A stretch of 64,000 nucleotides of DNA. Origin: an uncultured Verrucomicrobiota bacterium (GTDB taxonomy: Bacteria > Verrucomicrobiota > Verrucomicrobiia > Opitutales > Seribacteraceae). The position numbers were made by a program, and so were the translations under genes. Each line of letters starts with the position of its first letter. The first letter of the stretch is position 1. Positions 24,690-36,100 of the stretch are shown piece by piece. The notes beneath the pieces are model-generated. The model was not told the origin of the DNA and did no database searches. It saw nothing but the letters and a program-made list of their open reading frames with translations. The stretch covers positions 1 through 64,000 of the forward strand of contig CACMQL010000005.1 in assembly GCA_902615835.1 (NCBI GenBank), written 5' to 3'.

Positions 24690-27600
24690 TTATTCGTAGA
24701 CAAAATCTCTTTGACTTTGAGGGTTCCAAAAAGTTTTCCCTTCCGAGAGGAGTGTTTTGCCAACTGGCTCGTAAATATAATACCCTACCCATCTAGAGTT
24801 TTCTTGCTCATAAAGCCATAAAAGCCAATCGGGCTTGCGATTGCTCCATATTTCTTCCGTGGTCCAAAACCACCCAAGTCCTGTTATATATAACCATACT
24901 TCATCCTCCTTAGGACCATGGACATAAATCCAACCTAAATCCGAATGATAGATCCAAGGAAAGTTGTCGTCATTAAAATATCCCAACCATTCTAAGAATT
25001 TCCAACTTGGGGATGCTTCCAATGTCTGAGCATTTCTGGTTATGGATACTCCTCCGAAACGATCGAAATAACGGGAATCTCTCATAAGTTGAGATATGAT
25101 TTGCTCGGTGCTCTGACCGTGAAATTGAAGAATAAGGTCATCTGAAATTACCCCTGAGTTTTCCTGCCAAAAACTTGAAATCAAAGCGGCTGTTTTGAAA
25201 TAATCTCTTTTGGGGGCTGCCCCCCAAATCATATCCATATTATTTATTGTTTCTTCAGCTATCATGTTTACCACAAACAACACGGCTGGTTCCCCATTCC
25301 TAAAGGTAGGAGGCACTTGTTGAGTATTTTGATTGTTTGTATTTCCAAGTAAGGAAGCAAAAGGATTTATATTACCTCCTCCGCCACGCCCACCGGTGTT
25401 TCCTCCACCAAAACCGAAGTTGGAATACATGGACAACTGTTGCATCATCATTAACTGTTGGTCTCTCTGGGCTTCCTGCGAATTGGGATCGAAGACAGAA
25501 ATTCTATAGGAACCTTGTGTTTCCTGCTGAATAGTGGGGTTCTTGCCGTATTTATTTTGGTAGATGATGCGGACAAAATCTCGGCGGTTCTTTTCATAAT
25601 TGGTAAAGCGGTCAGGTGAATTAGAAGGCGGAGTGAGAGGCGGTACTTTTCCATGAATATCCGTGTATTCGCTTGACGATAACATGTCATCCACAAAGGA
25701 GCCCATACTGAAGGCACTGCTAGGAAAATCGGATGGATCCTGATCATTTGTCAGGAACAAATTCTCTTGGCGCAGGGAAAAACCGTCTCCATCTTCGTCG
25801 ATGCTTCCATCTTGTCCGTAATTGGGAATTGCGGAATAAGTGTCCATGATTTCACGTATTTTTAAGTAATCAGGATACTGGCCAATCATAATTTGGTATC
25901 CGGCAATTGCATCTATCATATTCTGAAATATCTCTCGCTCGGAGAGGTATGACGCCCAGCGTAGAAAATCATCGTTTTCGAAAAGATAGGTGGACTGAGC
26001 TTCCATGTTTTCGGTTATTGCGGTATTAACCTCCTGTTCGTTAGCACTTTTTCCAAGTAAATCTTTGTATGTTTGATTAACCGTCGCTTTGGGGTCACCT
26101 CCAAGATTAGGTTCAGTCACCTTTATTGTGACAACATCTGACAAAACAGTAGGCGTGAAGGCTTGACCGTTCACTAAGTTGTCTTCCATAACAATCGCCC
26201 CCAATATCTCGATTTGTCGAGAGTCACCCGCAAGGTTTTGATCGCACACCCAATCTGCGAGGAAAATCCCAGTTCCCCAAGCCGTCTCCTGAGCAACACA
26301 TATAAATTCTCCGTTGCCCAAAACATTCATTTGCCTCGGAGTAAGGTTTAAATTGGGGTTTGTAATGCTAGAATCTCTTCCGAGTAGACTTTCTACATTG
26401 CTCCCTGTGATATCTATTCTGATCTTAATGCTTTGTTCATGGGCATACTCAGCATTATTAACCGGCACTTTAATGGTTGCTTCCGGGAGTAGAACACTGG
26501 ACTGAACATTTCCGGTCTCGGATAATGCAATTCTATTCTCATCCTTGTCGACTCCCACAGCAAGAACTTCCCATTCTCGGTTGACCTGAGTGATCGTTGC
26601 GTCCGAGTAGGGCTTAAATTTAAAATAATAAGGCTTTTCTCGGTCAATGTAGGCAAGTTTACCATTTAAGAAAAACTCAACTCGATTCATTCCTCCGTCG
26701 GGATCATCGTAGTTGGCCAGAACCACGAGTTCAGATCCAATAGTTGTGGAGCCATGTCTGGTAAGGTCAGGATAGATCATGGTCGATCCGTCAGGCAAAA
26801 GACCAATTTTTGGCAGGACTTCCAATCTTTCAGTGTAAAGGGTTTGTGAACCGTTAAAATTTTCAGCAATTACAGCAATGGTGTAATTTCCTTCTGAAGT
26901 AGGTTCAAAAGAGCTTGAGAATGGCCATGTCGTATCACGTTCAATTAAAATGGCATTCACATAAAAAGACACCGCTGTGAATTCATCATCATTTACATTT
27001 GATTCAAGATGGAGCGGAATAAGAGAACCGGAACGGTAAACATTCACCACTTGTAGCTCTGACCAAACGCTCAGAAGATTTTTATCAATATCACTTAACA
27101 ACCCCTTTAAATGCAATTCGTCTTCATTGGTTATACTGAAGACCTGATAGTTTTGCGTGGTAGTCTGCACCCCATTAGAAAATCTCACAAATTGTCCCGG
27201 AGAGAGTTGTTGCAAAAATATTGTGCTTAATCCTTTGATTACGGTGAATAGCTCGGCTTGGTTATTGGAGGCATTTCTCCTTTGGGAAAAAGAGGTTTCA
27301 ATCATTGACACTTCTTCATAAAATTGGACCTCCCCGGTAACACTCGGGAAAATTGAGCCTAAGGTTGGTTCTTGGGAATTTATTTGGGTATCAAATCCCA
27401 CCAATGTTTTTTCGATCTGTGACACGGCAACATTCCCCTCATTATCCCTTGCACTGACAAAAATGTTGTAGGCTCCAGATTCCATTGGGTCCCAAATCCA
27501 GAAATAAGGCGGTTGCGTGAAAGTTTGCTCTACCACGCCATTAATTACAAATAAAACCTCTTCGACCACCCCTCTTCCACTGATTGAATCGGAAAAATCT

Positions 27601-30600
27601 GAAACGGTGGCACTCAGAAAGAGGCTTTGTTCTTCACTGTAAGATTCATTTACCGGATCTAAATTGATTACCGGTATGTTATTATCTCCCGGTGAAATCT
27701 TCACCACAATTGCAGGTGAAAATGTTTCATTACCACTAGTGTCTATAGCACTAGCTGTCACAAAATTAACATCTTGCAGGAAAGGCGGGTTAAAATCCGC
27801 AATATAATAGCTGCTATCCTTTGGCTTACTCTTGTCATAAGGGATCACATCTCCATATTTGTAGCCGTTAAGGTAGAACTGCACACCAACCAGTGAACCG
27901 TCAGCATGATTCGCACTTGCCACAAATCTAGTCGAAGAAAACTTGCTTATGGTAATGTCTCCCAGAGGATAAATAACATTGATGGTCGGTGCTGAAGTTG
28001 CATTTTCAACCACCTTCATGTTAATTGTCTCGGTAGAAAACTTTTGCACCCCAAAATTATCGATAACCATCGGTAATAGTGTGTAATTACCCTCGCTCTG
28101 GGGGATAAATTCGAAACTAAATATTCCATTCTGGTGGAGGGTTGAGTTCTCATCGTATTGCACAAAATATTCGCCATCCGTTGTAGTTAGCATCTCTCCA
28201 TTTGAGAACAGATAAACTTTTTCTGGATATCCATCGGCATCCGAATAAGCAGCCAAATTAATGGTTGAAGCTTCTCCGCGCTTAAAGGTCACGATTGATG
28301 GAGTTCCATTGTCTGTTCTTGGTATAGGAAATATGGATGGGGGGTCTTTTTCCGAGGAAGCCACCAGTGTAATGGTTTTATGCTTAAATTCTTCAATGTT
28401 GGTAAGACTGGGATGGTGGGTGCCTGACTCATTACCCATTTTATCTCTGGCAACAAACGCTAGATAATGATCGCCCTGGTTATACCCCCTGAAATCAGCA
28501 ACATAAGTGAAACGGCCATTACCGTAATCTTCACCGAAACCCACCGATTCCTGATCTATAAAGAACTCGACCTCTTTGATTCCATACTCAGAAGTTGCTA
28601 AAACACTGAACATCGAATCCGAACCAATTTGCATCTCTGTTGAGATGTCACCGGAAAATCTAGATATAATTCCACTACCATAAAACTCTTCAATTCCAAG
28701 AACGGCAGGCTCGGTAAAGAAAATATTTCCATCGAAATCTTTAACCGCAAAAGAAACATTCATTCTTCTTGGGTTATCAGCAATTAGCTGAAATGTGTAG
28801 GGTGAGTTGTATCTAACATCGTTCACCAACCCGTCTACAACCAACGAGATATTTTCAATATTCTCAGAATTAACGGAAGGGGTGGCCGTTAGGTAAATAG
28901 GTGCCCGGGTGAAGCCTCCACTCAGGGTCGCTTTATGATAAATTCCTTCTATGTCAAAATTAATGTCTTCGACTCGGCTGGTGCCAAAATTTGCGGGAGC
29001 TAGGGGCAATCTATCTAAAGTGATTGTTTGCCCATCAGGATCATCTATGTCTAATGGCGGATTGAAAAGAGGTGCTATTACATAACCCTCCCCTGACATG
29101 GGGGTGCCATCAAATCTCTTTTTCAGGGAATAAAAAGTTTGAGTACCACTAGTAATCCCAATGTTGGCATAGATGGAAGATGCATTGAATTGAGCAATCC
29201 CGGTTTGATTGGATTCTTCATCAACCAAAAGTCTTTCAACTTGAGATGCGGTAATCTCAGAGTCTGCTTCCAAAGTTTGCAGGAAAGGAGTCACTACAAC
29301 TTCGGGCACCCAGATTCGCCAAGGCCTGTCATACCATCGGGTTGTTACTTGGGCAGGGGTACCAATCCGAACGACCCTTCTAACCGGAGTAATTTCAAGC
29401 GTTAAATTAGCACTACTGTAGCCAACCCCCCCATCATTCACGAATATATTTGGATTAAGTCTGCCATTTTCATCAATTTCAGCCACTAACACAGCACCGG
29501 ACCCATCTCCAGATATGCGAATTTCAGGAGTGCCGACGAATGTGTGATCCAAAGAATCTTGTAAGGTTAATGACTTGATTGTTCCATCCTGAATAACCGA
29601 TGAAATCTGAGAATCTTTAAATCTTAAACTTTTCAATTCTGCGGGAACGCTCGCCTTGGAGACTTCGCTTCCGTCGGTTACAGTGAAAGTTTTCGGCACC
29701 GTTGCAACAATGTTTCCGCTATTATCTCTTCCCTCCGCATGCACGGTGAATTGACCGGTTTGGTTGGCTTGATGGTAATAAATATAATTAACATCTGATT
29801 GCAAAATACCCTGAGTTCGAAGAATTTCTTCCCCCAGCATTTCTCCATTTAAATAAAATTTGATTCCTTCAAAACTTGCATCCAAATCACGACCGGTTGC
29901 AGAAAAAATTAAATGGGAAGTATCCGTGATATTCTGAAAGGGAAGATCATTAAGGGAAATATCGGGAGATAATTCCTTGTAGTCGGACACTTCAATTTCG
30001 ACAATTTCACTCAGAGCTACAGGTGTTCGAGTGCCGGAATTAAAAAATACCACCTGAAGCCTGTGCTTTCCAACTGATGTAAAGCCAGGGCCCATGGAAA
30101 ATGTAAAGCGGTGACTTAAGTACTCTCCATCCAGGGGATCGAGTGGATTTTGCACGCCATGATGATTCATGGCTCCAATCATTTCTCCGTCTAGCATGAC
30201 TAAGGCATAAGTCTTACCAATTACTTCGGAAGAAACATTCAAATCCACAATTAAGGGAATAAAAGAAAGAGGAGAGAAAGGGGTACTGTGGCTGGACTTC
30301 GGGAAACGGATGATTATGTCTTCGGTCTTTACATTGTTTGACGCTGGAAAAATATTTAGAGTTTGAGATTGCTTGCCTAAGGAATTTGTAAAACCTTTAT
30401 CAAATGTTCCAGCCTGATTGCCTTGAAAATCTCTGGCGATGAAGGAGATGGTATGTTGTCCACTGGAAATACCGGTTAGATCAAGATATTTACTAAATTC
30501 ATTGCTTCCATAATTGGGAAACGCCTTACCTTGAGATTTTCCGTCGATAAAAAATTCAACCTCAGCTATGCCAAACTCTGAAATTGCTTCGCCAGAAACA

Positions 30601-33185
30601 AAAATCGTCGAATTGACAATGGCACTGGTGGAATTGCTATCCGAGTTAAAGGATGCAGTTATGCCTCCTCCGCTAAAAGAATCTACCTTTACATAATTGG
30701 GCTGACTCATCACCACATTTCCTGAAAAATCTCTAGCAGCGGCATACACCGTATAAATTTTGGCTTCATCGGGGATCCAGCTAAAGGTAAAAGGCTCCTG
30801 GGTGACCAGACCCTCTTCTTGTCCGTCCACAACTAGGATCAAGGATTCGAGTTCTTGGGGATTTGATACCGTAAAATTAAAATGAATGGGTGATTGATTG
30901 AATCCCCCAACCAGAAAAACATCTTGAATGGGAGGATTGATTCCAGTAGTCAAGATAGGAAAAGTTGCTGGGTCAATGGTTCCGTCTGCAAGTAATGGAG
31001 CTCTTGGTATTTGAACGAATCCACTGTAAGGAGGTATCACTATTCTTGGACTAGTAATGTACCCAAATCCTGTTTTTAAAGTTTGGTCAGCATTTCTTGA
31101 AATCACTATTGAATCTGGATTACTTGCCAATTCTAGTTCGGCAGGGACACCCTCTCCAATCGATCTTATCACAGGAACAATTCTTAAAGATGTGTTGTTT
31201 TCATCATACCCAAGGCCACCGCTGATTAGTGTGAGTCCTTTAACCATGCCATAGGTGATGGAGGATTGATTCTGATCGACCACTGCGGTTATCGTTGCAC
31301 CAGATCCATTACCTAAAATTTCAACATCAGGTGGACTGACGAAATTACTTCCCACAGGTATGGCGAGGTCTATGGAAGTAATTTCACCTGAGCCTGTGTC
31401 GGTCAGTTTTAGCTGGATTTGGGATGGGTCCAAGGACAGGCTGGTGGGCCCATCGATAAATGATACGCTAAGATTCGGAGTTCCTGAAGAAACGGAAATA
31501 CTCTCCACTGTGGAAGAAACATAATTCCCGGCAGCATCCCTTCCAATCGCGAAAATACTTTTTACGCCCGTACTGTTAAAGCTGAGGGCAGAGGCAAAGC
31601 TATTGAGGAGGGCGGAGGATCTTGCATCCCTTAAAATTTCGTCTCCATACGGAAGTCCGTCCACATAGTATTGCACCCCAACTATGGCGTCATCCTCATC
31701 CGTTCCCGTTATCGAAATTGGAATACTTGAGCTAATCGTAGCAGAATCAAAAAGAAGGGCATCCAGTCCAACCACCGGTGGCAAAGAGTTGGTTGAACTA
31801 TCTATAGAAATTTCGACAGGTGCACTGGCTCCAATCGCAAGACCATCTGAATTAAATGCGATTACCTGATAAGTATGGGTTCCTTGTTTTGGCGCCTGTT
31901 GGGCTCCGGTATAGCGATTGGTTCCAATGGTTGGGGCAAATTCATCCAATACGAGGGAAGCATTTCCATCCACCAAAAGTTCCACTCGATCAAGATCATT
32001 TCCCGAATAGTTGACCTGTGCCACAATCGGAATCTGGGCATTGGGAGCAAATTTATGAGCTATGGAATTATTCGGATAGAGGAGACTTACACTAAGAATT
32101 GGGGTGGGTAGGGTTTTCGTTTTTCTGTCAAAGTGATAAATATCTCTTCCATTGTTATTATCGGTTGGTCGCTGATTGCTGTAATCAAAAGCCAGACCGC
32201 CGGCATCGGATGCATCCGAGCTGAAATAAACATGTCTTCCATCCCCGCTAATTGTCGGAAATCGATTACTTGGCATGGTCAGTAATGTGGACGGCCGGTA
32301 ATTAACCGGGAGTCCAAAGCTGCTTTTACTTATTCGTTCCCTGACTATTTCTCCCGTTGCAAACTCTTCATAAAGATAAATATCATCAGTTTCCTGATCA
32401 TCAGGAGAGGCAAGCATTTTCCTGCCATTTGCGAGATCCACCACATTTGTTTGTGAGACAATTTCCGAATAGCCATGAATCACAGGAGTAGTGATAAAGA
32501 CTGGTGTAGCTCTGGTGAACCCGGAACCGCTAAAGAGCATATTGCTCTTCTGCACAATCTTAAATGCAGAACGGCTCGATGTGCTTACTCTTCCCTTCAA
32601 TGCTGCTATGGAAAATGAATTACCACCGGAAGCGTTATCCTCTATCTGAGGACCATCAAAGATGGGGGTTGGATGATTCCATTGTGTGGAATTCCATTGA
32701 CTCATTATACCGTCTGTAATTTCAGATCGTATATCTGATAGCGATCCGCTAGTGCCAATTACAAAAGGCGGGTTACTAGAATTGGAAAAAGAGAAGGTCA
32801 CGGAATGATTTGCATCTGCCACGGTCAGGGTACTTCCTAATAGGCTGGATTTTGAAAGGAGTTCGATTTCGAACTTTTGTTCAAGTTGAATGGCTCCGGT
32901 TGAATCAACGTGAATTTTACTGGGATCCATTTTGGCATCAGCTATGCCATCTATGTTTGTATCGATTCCATCCCCTTCCAGCATGATGATTGATTCTCGA
33001 TCACTGGTCGAAAGCGGATTACCGTATCCAATTCCGTGTTCGATCATCTCCACGCGATGGATTTTTCCACCCCCTACCCTGGCACCTTCCAGTCCGTAAA
33101 CCTGGTTCATCCTGATGGCTCCTGCCTGAAAACCAGAGCCCCCCCCCGGGGTTGTCGACGGAAATGAAGGTGTTTTCAAGATCAT
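24690..33185 (-). CDS. Giant surface protein 2, C-terminal part (Ig-like repeats, Trp-rich end)
   Basis: A 2831-residue open frame that continues the protein of 33019-36237 after a frameshift at a nine-G run; read together they give about 3848 residues. The first usable codons after the shift rejoin the upstream sequence as NPGGGSGFQAGAIRMNQVYG, and a TolB-like blade (FPTISGDGRHVYFSSDASD) completes the propeller begun upstream. The body carries about a dozen Ig-like units marked by VEFFIDGKS, VQYYVDGLP, IKFYLNGEM, VEFFLNGKL and similar, plus GxGY repeats. A segment resembling DUF4214 (YKDLLGKSANEQEV) and an EF-hand-like DEDGDGF lie near residues 2340-2450, then a Gly/Asn-rich linker. It ends in a Trp-rich domain (WIYHSDLGWIYVHG). 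Probably extracellular. The ATG at 33185 is likely not a true start. Confidence 0.8.
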   Translation of the reverse strand: MILKTPSFPSTTPGGGSGFQAGAIRMNQVYGLEGARVGGGKIHRVEMIEHGIGYGNPLSTSDRESIIMLEGDGIDTNIDGIADAKMDPSKIHVDSTGAIQLEQKFEIELLSKSSLLGSTLTVADANHSVTFSFSNSSNPPFVIGTSGSLSDIRSEITDGIMSQWNSTQWNHPTPIFDGPQIEDNASGGNSFSIAALKGRVSTSSRSAFKIVQKSNMLFSGSGFTRATPVFITTPVIHGYSEIVSQTNVVDLANGRKMLASPDDQETDDIYLYEEFATGEIVRERISKSSFGLPVNYRPSTLLTMPSNRFPTISGDGRHVYFSSDASDAGGLAFDYSNQRPTDNNNGRDIYHFDRKTKTLPTPILSVSLLYPNNSIAHKFAPNAQIPIVAQVNYSGNDLDRVELLVDGNASLVLDEFAPTIGTNRYTGAQQAPKQGTHTYQVIAFNSDGLAIGASAPVEISIDSSTNSLPPVVGLDALLFDSATISSSIPISITGTDEDDAIVGVQYYVDGLPYGDEILRDARSSALLNSFASALSFNSTGVKSIFAIGRDAAGNYVSSTVESISVSSGTPNLSVSFIDGPTSLSLDPSQIQLKLTDTGSGEITSIDLAIPVGSNFVSPPDVEILGNGSGATITAVVDQNQSSITYGMVKGLTLISGGLGYDENNTSLRIVPVIRSIGEGVPAELELASNPDSIVISRNADQTLKTGFGYITSPRIVIPPYSGFVQIPRAPLLADGTIDPATFPILTTGINPPIQDVFLVGGFNQSPIHFNFTVSNPQELESLILVVDGQEEGLVTQEPFTFSWIPDEAKIYTVYAAARDFSGNVVMSQPNYVKVDSFSGGGITASFNSDSNSTSAIVNSTIFVSGEAISEFGIAEVEFFIDGKSQGKAFPNYGSNEFSKYLDLTGISSGQHTISFIARDFQGNQAGTFDKGFTNSLGKQSQTLNIFPASNNVKTEDIIIRFPKSSHSTPFSPLSFIPLIVDLNVSSEVIGKTYALVMLDGEMIGAMNHHGVQNPLDPLDGEYLSHRFTFSMGPGFTSVGKHRLQVVFFNSGTRTPVALSEIVEIEVSDYKELSPDISLNDLPFQNITDTSHLIFSATGRDLDASFEGIKFYLNGEMLGEEILRTQGILQSDVNYIYYHQANQTGQFTVHAEGRDNSGNIVATVPKTFTVTDGSEVSKASVPAELKSLRFKDSQISSVIQDGTIKSLTLQDSLDHTFVGTPEIRISGDGSGAVLVAEIDENGRLNPNIFVNDGGVGYSSANLTLEITPVRRVVRIGTPAQVTTRWYDRPWRIWVPEVVVTPFLQTLEADSEITASQVERLLVDEESNQTGIAQFNASSIYANIGITSGTQTFYSLKKRFDGTPMSGEGYVIAPLFNPPLDIDDPDGQTITLDRLPLAPANFGTSRVEDINFDIEGIYHKATLSGGFTRAPIYLTATPSVNSENIENISLVVDGLVNDVRYNSPYTFQLIADNPRRMNVSFAVKDFDGNIFFTEPAVLGIEEFYGSGIISRFSGDISTEMQIGSDSMFSVLATSEYGIKEVEFFIDQESVGFGEDYGNGRFTYVADFRGYNQGDHYLAFVARDKMGNESGTHHPSLTNIEEFKHKTITLVASSEKDPPSIFPIPRTDNGTPSIVTFKRGEASTINLAAYSDADGYPEKVYLFSNGEMLTTTDGEYFVQYDENSTLHQNGIFSFEFIPQSEGNYTLLPMVIDNFGVQKFSTETINMKVVENATSAPTINVIYPLGDITISKFSSTRFVASANHADGSLVGVQFYLNGYKYGDVIPYDKSKPKDSSYYIADFNPPFLQDVNFVTASAIDTSGNETFSPAIVVKISPGDNNIPVINLDPVNESYSEEQSLFLSATVSDFSDSISGRGVVEEVLFVINGVVEQTFTQPPYFWIWDPMESGAYNIFVSARDNEGNVAVSQIEKTLVGFDTQINSQEPTLGSIFPSVTGEVQFYEEVSMIETSFSQRRNASNNQAELFTVIKGLSTIFLQQLSPGQFVRFSNGVQTTTQNYQVFSITNEDELHLKGLLSDIDKNLLSVWSELQVVNVYRSGSLIPLHLESNVNDDEFTAVSFYVNAILIERDTTWPFSSSFEPTSEGNYTIAVIAENFNGSQTLYTERLEVLPKIGLLPDGSTMIYPDLTRHGSTTIGSELVVLANYDDPDGGMNRVEFFLNGKLAYIDREKPYYFKFKPYSDATITQVNREWEVLAVGVDKDENRIALSETGNVQSSVLLPEATIKVPVNNAEYAHEQSIKIRIDITGSNVESLLGRDSSITNPNLNLTPRQMNVLGNGEFICVAQETAWGTGIFLADWVCDQNLAGDSRQIEILGAIVMEDNLVNGQAFTPTVLSDVVTIKVTEPNLGGDPKATVNQTYKDLLGKSANEQEVNTAITENMEAQSTYLFENDDFLRWASYLSEREIFQNMIDAIAGYQIMIGQYPDYLKIREIMDTYSAIPNYGQDGSIDEDGDGFSLRQENLFLTNDQDPSDFPSSAFSMGSFVDDMLSSSEYTDIHGKVPPLTPPSNSPDRFTNYEKNRRDFVRIIYQNKYGKNPTIQQETQGSYRISVFDPNSQEAQRDQQLMMMQQLSMYSNFGFGGGNTGGRGGGGNINPFASLLGNTNNQNTQQVPPTFRNGEPAVLFVVNMIAEETINNMDMIWGAAPKRDYFKTAALISSFWQENSGVISDDLILQFHGQSTEQIISQLMRDSRYFDRFGGVSITRNAQTLEASPSWKFLEWLGYFNDDNFPWIYHSDLGWIYVHGPKEDEVWLYITGLGWFWTTEEIWSNRKPDWLLWLYEQENSRWVGYYIYEPVGKTLLSEGKTFWNPQSQRDFVYE
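24710..25015 (-). repeat. Trp-rich C-terminal domain, diverged copy (giant protein 2)
   Basis: It encodes KFLEWLGYFNDDNFPWIYHS, LGWIYVHGPKEDEVWLYI, LGWFWTTEEIW and SRWVGYYIYEP. Spacing of Trp/Tyr and the LGWxYxxxxxxxxxWxW core match the two copies in giant protein 1, although sequence identity is lower. Confidence 0.75.
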
Positions 33186-36100
33186 AATCTGATCCGCCTG
33201 ATATCATGGTAATCGACGATATCCTGCCTAAAGTATCGACCTCATAGCTCGCAATTGCTCCATTACCCGACCCTGTGTAGTCCGTGATTTGCAAAAAGCC
33301 GTTATTGTAACCTGTCCCTGACTGCAATATTTCAATTTCTCCGATGCCTCCAATCAGAAAAGCTTTGGCCTTGGCCATTTGCATGGGTCTGTTTTGAAGA
33401 ACGGCTCCATCTTCTCGGCTAATTTCATGCTCAAGCAAGTTGGATGATTTGGTTGAAAAAACAATACTCATGCCATCCGAACTGATGGCGGGTTCCCTGC
33501 TTGGCATATTCCCTCCCACCCCGTCTTGACTCTGGCTAACCCTGATGATGGATGTATGAGGATTCACGGTTCCGGTTCTGTATATCTCCCCTTCAGGATT
33601 GACTAAATGTGCCTTCAGAACCGCAACTTGCAGGGGAGAAGGATAAGAAGGATCAGCCACCAAGACTACGGTTGGATTCTGATAGTTTTTCCCGGGACTG
33701 ACAATTTCTATGGCATCCGGAATTAATTGTCCGTAAGGATCAAGCCCGCCTTCGCGGATTGTCAAAATTGCTCCTTCGCCCACCCCCTGGGTGTCCAGAA
33801 TCTGAATGGATGGGTTGCCAAAGTATCCGACTCCTCCGCTTTCCACAACAATGTTCGCAATACCAGCCTGCCCGACAAGGTTTGTGGCCTTGGATCTAAA
33901 GACCACATAGTTACCATCTCCGCTGATTTGTACCTGATCAGACGGGCCACCCTCCGTCGTTTTATTCATGTCAGTCACGCTCATAAGGGTAATTTTATTG
34001 GCATTTGTGCTCCCTTCATCATAGAGGAAAACATCTCTCAGTAAGTTGTTGTCCGTATTCACCAAATTTGTGGCGTCTGAAGAAAATGCGATCTTGTCAC
34101 CCAGATCACTCACGGATGGCTGATAACTATCCAAATTACCTGCAGTGACCGTGTAAATCTCGTCAACCTGGCCCGACACCCTTTTCCAGAGATGAATTTG
34201 TTTGTAATTGCCGGGGGCTATTCCCTTGGTGGTAAGATTACTAGCCCTTGACTCGAAAGCGATGATTGAACCGTCCGAATTGAGGTTTGGATAAAAACTG
34301 GCTCCATTTGCTTCCATCCCACTAACCGGGTTGATCAAACGGACCAGCCTGTCCTCATTCACAAAATAGACAAATATATCTTCCACTCCATTCTTATCGG
34401 ATGGTACAAGATCACTAGCTCGAGAATGAAAAACAATCGTGGTGCCATCCGCACTTATCCTGGGACGCAGGCTGCTACCATTTCCTCCTCCATCTTCAGT
34501 CAATGATTTACTTATCAGCAACGCACTCCGGTTGGAAATTCCTTGGTCAAAAACATTGGCCAGGTAAACCTGCTGGTTTCCTTGCTCGTCAGTTAGTTCA
34601 TATGTTACCCACCTGCCATCGGCACTGGTATCCGGTCTTTGCCTTGGTGGAGATTTTCTCGCATAGGCAAGTTGGAGTCCAAGTTCTTCTCGTGCTTGAT
34701 TTAAAGTATTAATTTCGTTGAGAATACCAGGTACATTAAATTCCAAGGCCGTGTCTATAATCACATTTATCTGCTCTTCGAGGTCAAACATCTGGTTGAT
34801 GATCGACGAGGATTCATTATTCTCATCGTAATCAATGATGTTAATTTGACCCTTGTTCTTTGACTTCAGGGTAATGCTCGGGGTGTTGTTGAGCACGAAT
34901 ACCTCAGCCGTCGCACCCGTTTCTAGAATACGTACTAGAAGATAATAGTCCCCCTCCAGGTTGTCAGGCATCTGTTGAATCCAATTAAGGTTGATTGTTT
35001 CATTGGGACGCAAATTGGCCCCCAACGCTCCGCCCCCCAAATCGAATTCCCGGAGAATAAAATCTTCGGTATTAAAGCTGTCATCTTCGGAAAGGGCGAC
35101 GACAACCGTGCAGTTATCTTCTTCACGAACGGGAACATTACCATAATTTCTCAGGGAGAATCCCAGTTTTACGGGGTCAAGGCCCGAGAAGGCACCCGTC
35201 TCGCCACTGAAGCTATTCTGAACCACTCTTAGATCCACCGTCCCGGGATTTACGATGAAGGAAAATAGGTGACGATTGTTGGACTCGTCCAGTTCTTCAA
35301 TTAAATCACCTTGTGGATTTATGAGGATTTCATCCTCTGGAGTATCGGCAATAATTTGTATGGAATAAGTTCCACTTGCATCATCAGGTAGTTGGAGATT
35401 GGAGATTTCAAATGGAATTGACGCACCTTGCATAATTGTGGGTTCCGTTACTCCATCGGACCCCGGTAAGAGAATTCTCTCCGTATCCAGACTCAGTGCT
35501 TTGGAGATTAAGTTGTTAGACCCAGGTTCGGTCAGGTCACCTGCAAACAGCCTCGCTTCCACTGGGAACCTTACACCTGGCTGGGTCATTGCCTGTCCAA
35601 CATTGGAAAGGATTCCGTCCACTCGGATTCGGTCGCCTGGTAAAAATGTAGTGTTTAGTTGCCCGGTGAGAGGATCCCGCGAGCGAATTTGAGGATTACT
35701 CTCTATAGTTAGATCGGGCACATGAAGATAAATCGAATGGGGGCTGGTGGTATTATTCGTCAAATTTATTTCCAGGGAAGGGCTGGATACGGTTGCCACC
35801 AAACTCCATGTGTTGTCGTCGTTGCTGTATGGTGTATTGTCACCCCCAATGAACCATTTTTGAGATTCGGACCAGGGCATTTGAATATTTACCTGTCCAA
35901 TATTAGTTGAAGTATTATCCAATCTATTTTCTGCAGGAGCCGGATTCGTGAAGCCATCCCAACTTTGGACATGCTTGAAGATGATGTTTCCATAAGGATC
36001 GATGAGTTCAAGTGTGGCCGTGACTGTTTCCCCCACCACCGCTGAAGAATTTCCTTCGTGATTTACAATTGCCTGCACAGAAAACACATCGCCAATTTCA

